From NCBI GenBank assembly GCA_965657335.1, contig CBFHOH010000016.1, forward strand, positions 45,089 through 109,088: DNA of 64,000 bases, in the 5' to 3' direction. A program made the translations under genes and the position numbers. The notes under the pieces were generated by a model. The model saw only the letters and a list, made by a program, of their open reading frames with translations. It did not search any database and was not told the DNA's origin. Below are positions 56,321 through 64,000 of the stretch, piece by piece. The number at the start of each line of letters is the position of its first letter. Position 1 is the first letter of the stretch. The stretch is from UBA4582 sp965657335. Its GTDB lineage: Bacteria; Pseudomonadota; Gammaproteobacteria; Pseudomonadales; Azotimanducaceae.

Positions 56321-59300
56321 TTGAGATCAAAACCCAATACTGTGGTAAGCAAAGTTGCGGCAACGATTGCGCTGCTGATGGCGATAACATTCCTCACAAC
56401 AGCCCAGGCACAGATCACTACCGCGATCCGTGGCGTTGTTGTTAACCAGCAAGATCAAGCCGTTACCGATGCGAGTGTAAAGATTACGCATACCGCCTCT
56501 GGCACCGTTTCGCTTGCGACATCGAACGAAAATGGTGTGTTCTCTGCCCGTGGTTTGCGCGTTGGCGGCCCATACACTGTAGAGATCACCGGCAGTGGGT
56601 TCTCGGCCGTGCAGATCGACGACTTATATTTAGCGCTAGATCGAACTCTGAATCTTCCTGTGACGGTACAGGCCGAAGCGGCAATCGAGGAGGTTCGGGT
56701 CACCGCGACGCGCCAGTCGGTTGGGTACAAGAATCAAGGTTTGGGCACTGACTTAGGCATTGAGGCGTTAGAGGAAGTTGCTTCGATTGATCGAGACATC
56801 ACCGATGCGGCCGCACAAAACCCGTTTGCGATTGTCAACGTTCAATCAGGTGGCGCAAAAGAGTTAACGATTGCGGGTGCAAATAACCGCTTTAACTCCC
56901 TGACTGTTGACGGCGTCGCGCTCAACGACCGATTCGGTTTGAACGCTAACGGCTATCCAACGCAACGCTCGCCCATTTCTTATGATGCCATCGAATCGCT
57001 CTCGATACAGACTGCACCCTTCGACGTGGAATACAACGGTTTTACTGGCGGAACAATTAACGCCGTCACTAAGTCGGGTACTAACGAATTTTTCGGTTCG
57101 CTAGCGTACTACTCAACAGATGACTCGCTGGTTGGTGATAAGAACAAAGAGCGAGACTTTAACTTTACATTTGAGGAAGAAACGCTCGTCGCCACTTTGG
57201 GCGGTCCAATTATTCAGGATAAGTTGTTCTTTTTCGTTGCTTACGACAAGTACGAGGAAATTGCACCACTGAGCAACGGTCCAGTTGGATCCGGTGCATT
57301 GAACATTCGAGAAGGCATTACGCTTGACGATGTTGCAGAGGTTGGGCAGATCGTCTCCGATGTCTGGGGTTTTGACATTGGCGGTTTTAGCAAGGAGCCT
57401 GCAGAGGACGAAAAAATTCTTGCAAACATTGACTGGAACATCAGCGATGCTCACAGAGCGAAGTTCACCTATATCAGCACCGAGGGAAACACAATCCGCG
57501 AGCAGAATGGTAATAACTTCTTAGCATCGGATAACCGCCTCGGGGCTTCTTCAGCCTGGTACGATCGTTCAGAGAAAGTAGAGACATTTACCGGCCACCT
57601 ATTTAGTGACTGGACGTCAAATTTTTCTACTCAATTGAAAATTGCAAGCACTGAACAAGCCACCGGCCAAAACTCACTTAACGGCGCTGAATTTCCCTCA
57701 TTTGCGGTATTCCTCCGAGAGCTAGATGGTGACGAGAACTACTTAGTGATTGGTCCAGACCGTTTCCGACATGGCAACTCTCTGAATCAGGACTTCTTCC
57801 AAGTGAAAGCGATGGCAGAATATGCAACCGGAGATCACCTGATCAAATTTGGCTTTGAGCGTGAAGAAGTGGACGTAAACAACTTGTTCGCTCAGAACTC
57901 TGAGGGCTCATACGTTTTCGACAGCGTTGATGATCTGCAAAACGCGACAGCGTCCGGTTTGCTTTATAACAATGCGGTGACTAACAACGAAAACGACCTG
58001 CGTGCGATCTGGGGTTACGAGTACAACTCCTTTTACATTCAGGATACGTGGGATATCTCAAGCGACCTNNNNNNNNNNNNNNNNNNNNNNNNNNNNNNNN
58101 NNNNNNNNNNNNNNNNNNNNNNNNNNNNNNNNNNNNNCGTTGACCGATATGGCTATTCAAATGCCAAAGACATCGACGGCCTTGACGTTGTGTTGCCTAG
58201 AATGTCATTCCAATGGAATGCTAGCGATGCAATCACTGTTCGCGGCGGCATCGGTAAATTCTCAGGTGGCTCACCCGGTGTATGGATTTCAAACAGCTAC
58301 TCCAACGACGGCGTAATTTCTGATAGCTCTAATGCCTTCGGCGTTGTCAACGTGCCAACTACGCCTGATGCGGCCACAGGTCAGTACATTCCTGCCGACG
58401 TGCTTAACAGTCTAGCCTCGGAAGAACCCGATGGTTCTGTCAACGCCTTGGCAGACTCGTTTGAGATTCCAACAACACTTAAGGTGAGCATCGGTGCTGC
58501 GTACCTGACTGAAAGCGACTGGTTATTTTCAGCCGATCTTTTGTACAACGATTTAGAAAATGCGCCTTTCTGGTTTGACCAGCGATGCGCTGTACAAGCA
58601 GCAACAGCACCCGATGGTCGACCTATCTATGATTGTGGTGGCGGCAACCCAGAAGCCATCGTGATCGATTCTACAGATCAGGGCAGCGGACTGTTGTATG
58701 CATTCTCTGTCACTAAAGATTGGGAGACAGCATACGGCGCGATTGATATGTTCGCGAGCGTCACATTGTCCGACGTTGAAGACATCGGATACGGTACGTC
58801 TTCTACCGCAACCTCAAATTACTCTGACTTTGCTGCATACGATCGCCAGAGCCCCCGCTCTGGAGTTTCAAACTTCGAGACTGAAACGGCCATTAAGTTT
58901 CGGTTGAATTGGTCTAAAGAGTTGTTCGGTGGTTACGAAACAAAAGTGTCTCTGTTCGCAACAGGCCGTACTGGCCAGCCCTATAGCTACACCTTTAACG
59001 AAAACAATGCTTGTGTGTTTGACGTAGGCGGTGGTCGCTGTGCTCGAGAGAGCCGAAATGATGATGCCGGTCACCTGCTTTACGTCCCATCAGGGCCAAG
59101 TGATCCGCTATTCGCACCCACGTCATTTGGTGGTGATGCTGCAGACCAGCAAGCATTTTTTGACTACATCGATAGTTCAGAATTGGCTCAGTACGCTGGC
59201 GGTATCGCGAAGCGCAACGGCGACACATCTAGATGGTCGACGCTCGTTGACTTGCGAATCAAGCAGGAGTTGCCAGGATTCTTGCCAGACCATAGAGCGA

Positions 59301-59521
59301 TGTTGTTCTTCGATATCGAGAACCTAGGCAACTTGCTCAATTCCGATTGGGGTACAGTTGAGCGGACCCGCTACGAATACGAGCGTGACGTAGTGTCTGC
59401 CAGCATCGTGGACGGTCAGTACGAGTACTTCCGATTGAACAGCGACAATAGCATTAAGAATCTTGAAATTCTGAACAGATCGGTTTGGCAGGTCCAGCTC
59501 GGTATTAAGTATGATTTCTAG
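56321..59521 (+). CDS. TonB-dependent receptor with CarboxypepD-regulatory domain (Oar-like), TTG start, assembly gap
   Basis: The frame opens upstream (56252), but the only good ribosome site, AGGAG, sits eight bases before the TTG at 56321. That start leads straight into a signal peptide (ATIALLMAITFLTTAQAQ). About 1066 residues follow: a carboxypeptidase-regulatory-like domain (IRGVVVNQQDQAVTDASV), a plug (ELTIAGANNRFNSLTVDGVA), and a long 22-strand-type barrel ending in the aromatic GIKYDF. It should import a large substrate through the outer membrane. A 69-base N run takes out 23 residues of the barrel without breaking the frame. A sugar symporter lies convergent to it. Confidence 0.9.
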   Translation: MRSKPNTVVSKVAATIALLMAITFLTTAQAQITTAIRGVVVNQQDQAVTDASVKITHTASGTVSLATSNENGVFSARGLRVGGPYTVEITGSGFSAVQIDDLYLALDRTLNLPVTVQAEAAIEEVRVTATRQSVGYKNQGLGTDLGIEALEEVASIDRDITDAAAQNPFAIVNVQSGGAKELTIAGANNRFNSLTVDGVALNDRFGLNANGYPTQRSPISYDAIESLSIQTAPFDVEYNGFTGGTINAVTKSGTNEFFGSLAYYSTDDSLVGDKNKERDFNFTFEEETLVATLGGPIIQDKLFFFVAYDKYEEIAPLSNGPVGSGALNIREGITLDDVAEVGQIVSDVWGFDIGGFSKEPAEDEKILANIDWNISDAHRAKFTYISTEGNTIREQNGNNFLASDNRLGASSAWYDRSEKVETFTGHLFSDWTSNFSTQLKIASTEQATGQNSLNGAEFPSFAVFLRELDGDENYLVIGPDRFRHGNSLNQDFFQVKAMAEYATGDHLIKFGFEREEVDVNNLFAQNSEGSYVFDSVDDLQNATASGLLYNNAVTNNENDLRAIWGYEYNSFYIQDTWDISSDXXXXXXXXXXXXXXXXXXXXXXXXVDRYGYSNAKDIDGLDVVLPRMSFQWNASDAITVRGGIGKFSGGSPGVWISNSYSNDGVISDSSNAFGVVNVPTTPDAATGQYIPADVLNSLASEEPDGSVNALADSFEIPTTLKVSIGAAYLTESDWLFSADLLYNDLENAPFWFDQRCAVQAATAPDGRPIYDCGGGNPEAIVIDSTDQGSGLLYAFSVTKDWETAYGAIDMFASVTLSDVEDIGYGTSSTATSNYSDFAAYDRQSPRSGVSNFETETAIKFRLNWSKELFGGYETKVSLFATGRTGQPYSYTFNENNACVFDVGGGRCARESRNDDAGHLLYVPSGPSDPLFAPTSFGGDAADQQAFFDYIDSSELAQYAGGIAKRNGDTSRWSTLVDLRIKQELPGFLPDHRAMLFFDIENLGNLLNSDWGTVERTRYEYERDVVSASIVDGQYEYFRLNSDNSIKNLEILNRSVWQVQLGIKYDF
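58069..58137. other. Assembly gap (69 N)
   Basis: A run of 69 unknown bases inside the TonB-dependent receptor gene. It is a multiple of three and the frame is kept on both sides. Confidence 0.99.
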
Positions 59522-59557
59522 ATTTTAGGCACTGCGCGAAAGCACAGTGGTCTCGTC

Positions 59558-59587
59558 AAAAAAGGGAGCTCAGGCTCCCTTTTTTTT
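59558..59587. terminator. Bidirectional rho-independent terminator
   Basis: AAAAAA-GGGAGC-TCAG-GCTCCC followed by eight T gives a GC stem with A and T tracts on each side. It lies 37 bases past the receptor stop and about 105 bases past the convergent symporter stop, so it can serve both genes. Confidence 0.92.
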
Positions 59588-59692
59588 GCACGAAACATTA
59601 ACAAACCATCAAGAATCATCGCGCGCTCAATCTTAGATTATTCCTGTAGTAGTAAAAGCGCTGATGTTTTATCAGGAGACGCTCATTCGATT

Positions 59693-61210
59693 TCAGCTGT
59701 CGTAACCCAAGCTTTTTAAATTCGAACGGTGTTGCTCCTCACTCAGGGAATATCGTGTCAAACAAAGTAATCCCAGTGGCACTAGGATGGTAGACATCAC
59801 AATCTTGATGATTACAAGTTCGTGAACAGCCACTTCTTTTAACTCAATGGTGTCGGCATCATCGAAACCTGCCCACTGAATCATCAAACCAGCAAACAAT
59901 ACGCCCACGCTGCCAACCAGCTTGGTAATAAGATTACGACCCACCAAGACAAGTCCGTCCGACCTCAAACCGGTCATTGCCTGATGCTCCTCTACGACGT
60001 CAGCAAACATCGAGACGATGAGAATCACAAAAAAAGTCCAAATCGCGCCGTTTACAAAGCCGTGAAAGGCCCAAAGCCACCACAATGGACTTAACACCCC
60101 GCCTCCCGCCTCAGGGACAAGCTGAAACCCAAAGTAGTAATCTATTGCCATCAGGCCTATGAGCAACGGGTTAAAAATGAAACCCAAGGCGCCCGATATC
60201 AGCACAAGTTTTCTCTTATTTCTTCCTTTAGCAATTTTCCAAGTTGCGAGCGCTGAAAGCGCACCTCCGCCAAGAGAAATCGGACCAGCCCAAAACAGGT
60301 CACGAGGATCGAGTTTAAATAAGAAATTGTTTAGGTAAACTGCATCGCCACTCTGCAATCCGCCATTCACGCTAAAAAACAGGAACGCGAGCAGTAGGGT
60401 CATCCAGTTTCGATTTGTCACCAACGTCTTAATTTCCGTTAGCAACATTGGAAAAGAAAAGACTTCTCCCTTGCCACTGGCGTCCTGTTTCAAAAAGTGT
60501 CGTTCGACCGCACTAAGTTTCACCGTGCCAAGATAGGCCGACCAGCCTAATAATAAACTCACCCAAAGCGCGGCCCATGGATACACTTCTGCGTGGTCCC
60601 AACTCGGCATCAGAAACATTACCGGCCCCAAACATAGCCCAATGCCGAAAATCTCAAAGACTCGATCGGTCGCAATTAACTGATTCCTTTTTGAGTAGTC
60701 TTTGTAAAGCTCAACACCCAAGGCAAATCTTGGCACAGCAAAAACTGTCTGAAACACTCGAAACAGCACCACTAAAATTGTGAGTTGCGCGAAAAGAATC
60801 CATTGCTCGTCTCCTAGGTGGAGTACAAAAAGCGCAAGGGAACAAAAACTCATTGGTAAAATTCCGGCAGCCATAAAAGGGATTCGACGACCGTGCTCCC
60901 CATTATGCCTATCCGACCAATACGCAATAACGGGGTCTGAAATTGCGTCAAATACCACAGAGATAAATAGTGCTAGCCCTGCCAATGCCGCAGACAACCC
61001 AAGAACTTGGTTATAGTAGTAAAGCAAGAACATGCTGAGGAAGTCATTGACGCCTGCCAGCCCGGCGCCGGGTACGCCCCACCAATACATCTTTTTTTCA
61101 GTACTAGCGGTAATGAGCCCTGCTGTAAACTTTGAAACCTTCGGGCCAATTTCTCCATCCAGGACGTCTAAGTTTTCTTTCGATTTTCTTTCTAAGAAAC
61201 TATTAAGCAT
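59693..61210 (-). CDS. GPH-family sugar:cation symporter (MelB/XynB-like MFS)
   Basis: A 505-residue twelve-span transporter with the glycoside-pentoside-hexuronide motif FDAISDPVIAYWSDRHNGEH followed by GRRIPFM. The opening YWWGVPGAGLAGVNDFLSM is also typical of the family. These take up glycosides with sodium or protons. In Oar-type TonB receptor loci of marine bacteria such symporters often carry the released oligosaccharide, so a sugar uptake link with the adjacent receptor is plausible but not shown. The ribosome site is weak. Confidence 0.88.
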   Translation of the reverse strand: MLNSFLERKSKENLDVLDGEIGPKVSKFTAGLITASTEKKMYWWGVPGAGLAGVNDFLSMFLLYYYNQVLGLSAALAGLALFISVVFDAISDPVIAYWSDRHNGEHGRRIPFMAAGILPMSFCSLALFVLHLGDEQWILFAQLTILVVLFRVFQTVFAVPRFALGVELYKDYSKRNQLIATDRVFEIFGIGLCLGPVMFLMPSWDHAEVYPWAALWVSLLLGWSAYLGTVKLSAVERHFLKQDASGKGEVFSFPMLLTEIKTLVTNRNWMTLLLAFLFFSVNGGLQSGDAVYLNNFLFKLDPRDLFWAGPISLGGGALSALATWKIAKGRNKRKLVLISGALGFIFNPLLIGLMAIDYYFGFQLVPEAGGGVLSPLWWLWAFHGFVNGAIWTFFVILIVSMFADVVEEHQAMTGLRSDGLVLVGRNLITKLVGSVGVLFAGLMIQWAGFDDADTIELKEVAVHELVIIKIVMSTILVPLGLLCLTRYSLSEEQHRSNLKSLGYDS

Positions 61211-61562
61211 CGCTGAGTTCTCGAATCAGGGAATCGAACGGTAATGTTAACTGAAAATCGAGGTTTTTCGAGACAATCGTCATTCCGAAGCTGGTTTTCC
61301 TGCCTGACATTGGGCGTGATCATCCTCTGACTAGCGATCAAGCATTGTTTACAAATAGACCAATGCTGTACTAAATTAATCATGGATCTGACTGACACGA
61401 CAGATTGTGAATAGCAAAAACATCTACGACGCTGACTTTTGACTGAGCATTGATGACGTGTTTTCGATACAAAAACAAAGCGAAACCTATAAATGAAGAG
61501 GCAAGCATTTTTGTATTCGAAAGCTTAATGTCGCTTCGCTCCAATCCTTATAAGGAATCATC
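61211..61562. other. 350-base divergent region
   Basis: Between the symporter start and the PPOX gene start, which are divergent, so it must hold promoters for both. I see no gene or strong palindrome. AAGGA precedes the ATG at 61563. Confidence 0.4.
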
Positions 61563-62192
61563 ATGACTTACGAAGCCAAACAGGTTGTTACTACCGTCGA
61601 TGAGATCAGAGCGCTGATCGGCGAGGTTTACTACACTCAGGACACCAAATGCATCGATCACATTGATGTTCACTGCAAAGCATGGATCGAGCGTTCTCCG
61701 TTTCTTGTCATTTCGACAATGAGTAATAAAGGCGCTATTGATGTCGCGCCCAAGGGTGATCCGCTGGGTTCTTGGCTGGTATTAGATGAAAAGACCATCG
61801 CTATCCCGGACCGACCAGGTAATAACCGCGCCGACACCTTTGTGAACATTCTTGAGAATCCTCGTGCCGGCTTAATGTTTATGATCCCTAATCGACGAGA
61901 AATAGTTCGCGTCAGTGGCGCCGCCAGCATCTGTAAAGACCCCGACCTTCTGGCTCGCATGGAAGTAGGCGGCAAAACCCCGCTGCTAGCCATCCTCGTT
62001 CATGTCGAAGAAGCCATGTTCCATTGCGGCAAGGCGATTGTGCGTTCAAAGTTATGGGAGCCGACCGCATGGGCGTCTGTTGAAGGCTTACCCACTTATG
62101 GGGAAGCCCTCGTCGACCACGGTAAATTATCAATAGCGGTAGACGAGCTCAATGAGGGATTGCAAGAGCACGAGCGAACGACACTGTACTAA
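61563..62192 (+). CDS. Pyridoxamine 5'-phosphate oxidase-family FMN protein (MSMEG_1061-like)
   Basis: The 209-residue product has a split-barrel flavin-binding core: FLVISTMSNKGAIDVAPKGD, IAIPDRPGNNRADTFVNIL and GLMFMIPNRREIVRVSG. The family includes F420- or FMN-dependent reductases and oxidases with few proven substrates. The final segment MFHCGKAIVRSKLWEPTAW is typical of the MSMEG_1061-type subgroup. AAGGAATC ahead of the ATG supports the start. It is convergent with the secreted unknown at 62299. Confidence 0.88.
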   Translation: MTYEAKQVVTTVDEIRALIGEVYYTQDTKCIDHIDVHCKAWIERSPFLVISTMSNKGAIDVAPKGDPLGSWLVLDEKTIAIPDRPGNNRADTFVNILENPRAGLMFMIPNRREIVRVSGAASICKDPDLLARMEVGGKTPLLAILVHVEEAMFHCGKAIVRSKLWEPTAWASVEGLPTYGEALVDHGKLSIAVDELNEGLQEHERTTLY

Positions 62193-62298
62193 AGCAGTTA
62201 TGGATTTGGCTTTCACAGCAATATATGACCGGCGTGATTTGCGCTACCCTGCCCGCAACAACATCACGCTGCGGGTACCAACTCGTCGGCTGCTGGGG

Positions 62299-63060
62299 TC
62301 AGTCCTCAGGCCAATAAAAAGCCTCACTCGTGTAAACCCGAGGTGAACCGCAAGACATGACCGCTTGGCGGGCTTGCACCTCCTCGCTGAACTCACCCGA
62401 CCTGTAAAGGTTCATAGACGTGCCCCATGCGGCGAAACTGCGAAAGCGTCGCGCGTAGATATATTTGCCTTCCAAACCACTAGGAATGCCGAGGCCACTG
62501 TGCCACAAGAAGGTAGAGCCCAGAGCGCCCTTATCTGCCATAGCCTTGCTTATCGTACGTAGCTCCGCACTTATAGTTTGCATGTCTGCGTCGCCTACCG
62601 GCGAGCAGGTGCTTAGCATCATCACATTGGTATCGTCAGCACTCATTTCACGGAGATGAATCATTTCAGTAGCCATCATCATCCGCTGTAAGTTGGTGCG
62701 AACGTGGGCGAATACTGCTTCCGTCTCACCCCCTATCTTAAGGTAATCTGCATGCGCCTTAGCGAAATCGGTTGGTGATGGCGCGGCGCCTAGCCAAATT
62801 GCATCAAACTCAGGCGCAATACCCGTGGCTGACCGGTCGACGAATAACGGCGTAAGTACCGACGCGTAATAAGTTCCCCCGGTTTTTTCAATCGTAGACG
62901 CAAACGATTCACGCAACGCCATAAAGTCAGAAATATCCTTGCCCTCTTTCAGCGCGAAAGGAATTATATCTAATACGGCCCGCCCCGGCGGGGCTGACTC
63001 GCGGGCTAATGCGCTCGCGGCGATCAAAAGGCTAACGATAACAGTAAATAAATATTTCAT
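62299..63060 (-). CDS. Secreted protein of unknown function, tandem paralogue A
   Basis: A 253-residue protein with a clean signal peptide (MKYLFTVIVSLLIAASALA-RES) and a very good AGGAG ribosome site. No family is recognised. It seems to consist of two similar halves, each opening with a strand (DIIPFALKEG; MMLSTCSPVG), a helix, and a second strand pair (VLTPLF; FLWHSG) ending in an aromatic stretch. This layout fits a duplicated dimeric alpha/beta-barrel (NIPSNAP/ABM-like) domain, which is inference. It follows 63143-63907 in the same direction after 82 bases. Confidence 0.78.
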   Translation of the reverse strand: MKYLFTVIVSLLIAASALARESAPPGRAVLDIIPFALKEGKDISDFMALRESFASTIEKTGGTYYASVLTPLFVDRSATGIAPEFDAIWLGAAPSPTDFAKAHADYLKIGGETEAVFAHVRTNLQRMMMATEMIHLREMSADDTNVMMLSTCSPVGDADMQTISAELRTISKAMADKGALGSTFLWHSGLGIPSGLEGKYIYARRFRSFAAWGTSMNLYRSGEFSEEVQARQAVMSCGSPRVYTSEAFYWPED

Positions 63061-63142
63061 AAGAATCTCCTAAATTGTTCGCGCGCGCGTTACCGGGATG
63101 ACCGCGCACTGCGCGACCATCAATTCACGGCGCTAGTGGCCG

Positions 63143-63907
63143 CTAGTTTTCTTGCATACTCAGCACTTTACTTGACCATACGGAAGGCAATCTGCAACTT
63201 GCATACCGCCGATTGTAGTCTGTAATGCGCGCTTGCCGCTGAGACCTAGCCGCCACACTTGCCGTGTAGGCTTGCATATCAGGATAGATGTTGGCATGCC
63301 TGAACACATTCCTGCCATCCTCGCCACCGGCGCGAGGCAGCATGACCCCCCAGTAAAGGTTAGTTGCAGAATCATCGCGCCGGTCAATGCCGCGCTGATG
63401 CACCGCGCGCAGATCGTCTCCGCTAACACCGTCACGAATAGCACAGCGCGTAAAAGTCACAATCCGATCTGTGTCGTTTTCTAACGCCGACGTGTCTTGG
63501 TACTTTGTTACCAGATGCTGAATACGAGGGGCGCACGAAGCTATTTCACCCCATTGCTGAGCAAACGCTTTACCTTTTTCCGTGCCCGTCCAATCTGCCC
63601 ACATACGTCCGCCGTGGGCATAGTCGGTGACCGTCAATTCGATAAAATCCAAGCTCGATTCACTCAGCGGCGTGCGGGTTATCAAAGGACTAAGTATTTC
63701 GTTAAACAGGCTGATGTCTCTGCTCTTTGCCCATTTGAGCCAACGCTTTTGAAAATCTATCACGTCGGCAGCGGTGTGATCCTCGTTGAGCTTACAAAGA
63801 TTCATTGTGACCATTTGTCCCGTCGTGCTTTCGCCGTGATGATCCGCGTTGGCTGTATTGAACCCACCAATGGCCAAAATTAGTAACAGAAATGAAATGT
63901 GTTTCAT
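63143..63907 (-). CDS. Secreted protein of unknown function, tandem paralogue B
   Basis: The ATG at 63907 (AGGGAT upstream) gives 254 residues with a signal peptide (MKHISFLLLILAIGGFNTANA). Its two halves run parallel: MNLCKLNEDHTAADV with LSPLI and FIELTVTDY, then FTRCAIRDGVSGDDL with VMLPRAGG and VFRHANIY. The order matches paralogue A in both length and layout, though identity is low. Each half carries a Cys at the same place near its first strand. No known family is recognised; a secreted enzyme, small-molecule binder or stress protein are all open. Confidence 0.75.
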   Translation of the reverse strand: MKHISFLLLILAIGGFNTANADHHGESTTGQMVTMNLCKLNEDHTAADVIDFQKRWLKWAKSRDISLFNEILSPLITRTPLSESSLDFIELTVTDYAHGGRMWADWTGTEKGKAFAQQWGEIASCAPRIQHLVTKYQDTSALENDTDRIVTFTRCAIRDGVSGDDLRAVHQRGIDRRDDSATNLYWGVMLPRAGGEDGRNVFRHANIYPDMQAYTASVAARSQRQARITDYNRRYASCRLPSVWSSKVLSMQEN

Positions 63908-64000
63908 TGTGTGATCCCTATGCAAATTGTCCTGTTACTAAACGCTACGCGTCAGAAAAAGGGGAGACAACGATAGTTCGATATTGGTTAGCCCGGCACG
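63908..64000. other. Right-edge sequence, no feature seen
   Basis: The last 93 bases upstream of paralogue B should contain its promoter. No gene, repeat or clear promoter box is visible in this length. Confidence 0.4.

Noticed and set aside
63061..63142. GC-rich CGCGCA-C-TGCGCG palindrome between the two secreted unknowns
   Set aside because: Only six base pairs and no T run; a mild attenuator is possible but cannot be supported.
1..64000. Phage, transposon, CRISPR or defence island
   Set aside because: No transposase, integrase, capsid, Cas or restriction genes and no regular repeat arrays were seen.

Overview
The window looks like chromosomal sequence from an aerobic, free-living, probably marine gammaproteobacterium. 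The pointers are a UbiG/Coq7 ubiquinone pair, PEP carboxylase, phosphoglucomutase, FolE, an RND efflux pair, an Oar-like TonB-dependent receptor and many lipid or hydrocarbon catabolic genes. This lineage call is inference from gene content; there is no rRNA gene to anchor it. Two runs of N (2619-2658 and 58069-58137) show it is a draft scaffold. I found no rRNA, tRNA, CRISPR, transposase, integrase or phage gene.

Region by region. 1-2418: a truncated AraC-family regulator divergent from a CYP153-type P450. 2516-9861: a secreted nuclease-like EEP protein, then a minus-strand run of serine hydrolase, NhaC antiporter, LD-carboxypeptidase, and a thiolase/DUF35/Lin0512 set. 10037-16573: a molybdopterin oxidoreductase and two central-carbon genes (pgm, ppc). 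16724-24301: a second CYP153 overlapping a TetR gene, then an ABM monooxygenase, a nitroreductase, two MFS exporters, a GST and another TetR. 24425-33362: a likely heteromeric acyl-CoA dehydrogenase pair, a HAD phosphatase, an epoxide hydrolase, an S9 peptidase and an M24B aminopeptidase. 33418-43672: SDR, MBL-fold hydrolase, two PhyH dioxygenases, another acyl-CoA dehydrogenase, a GFA protein, a carotenoid oxygenase with a divergent TetR, and a second molybdopterin oxidoreductase.

44022-51416: ubiG (with a one-base frameshift), coq7, a 46-residue candidate membrane peptide, an RND membrane-fusion/pump pair and folE. 51804-56014: M19 dipeptidase, CPXCG and MAPEG genes, a GNAT, and a polytopic membrane protein. 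56321-61210: a large TonB-dependent receptor that probably starts at TTG, convergent with a GPH-type sugar symporter across a shared bidirectional terminator. 61563-63907: a PPOX-family flavoprotein and two tandem secreted proteins of unknown function that look like divergent paralogues.

How the genes may work together (inference): the two P450s, three acyl-CoA dehydrogenases, thiolase/DUF35 pair, epoxide hydrolase, two PhyH dioxygenases, SDR and carotenoid oxygenase suggest oxidation and beta-oxidation-like breakdown of alkyl, terpenoid or steroid-like substrates. Several local TetR/AraC regulators would switch separate modules, and several of these have clear palindromes in their control regions. 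The items I would look at first are the paired secreted unknowns at the right end, the Lin0512/DUF35/thiolase module, and the differently regulated CYP153 pair. None of these is proven to be a new system from sequence alone.
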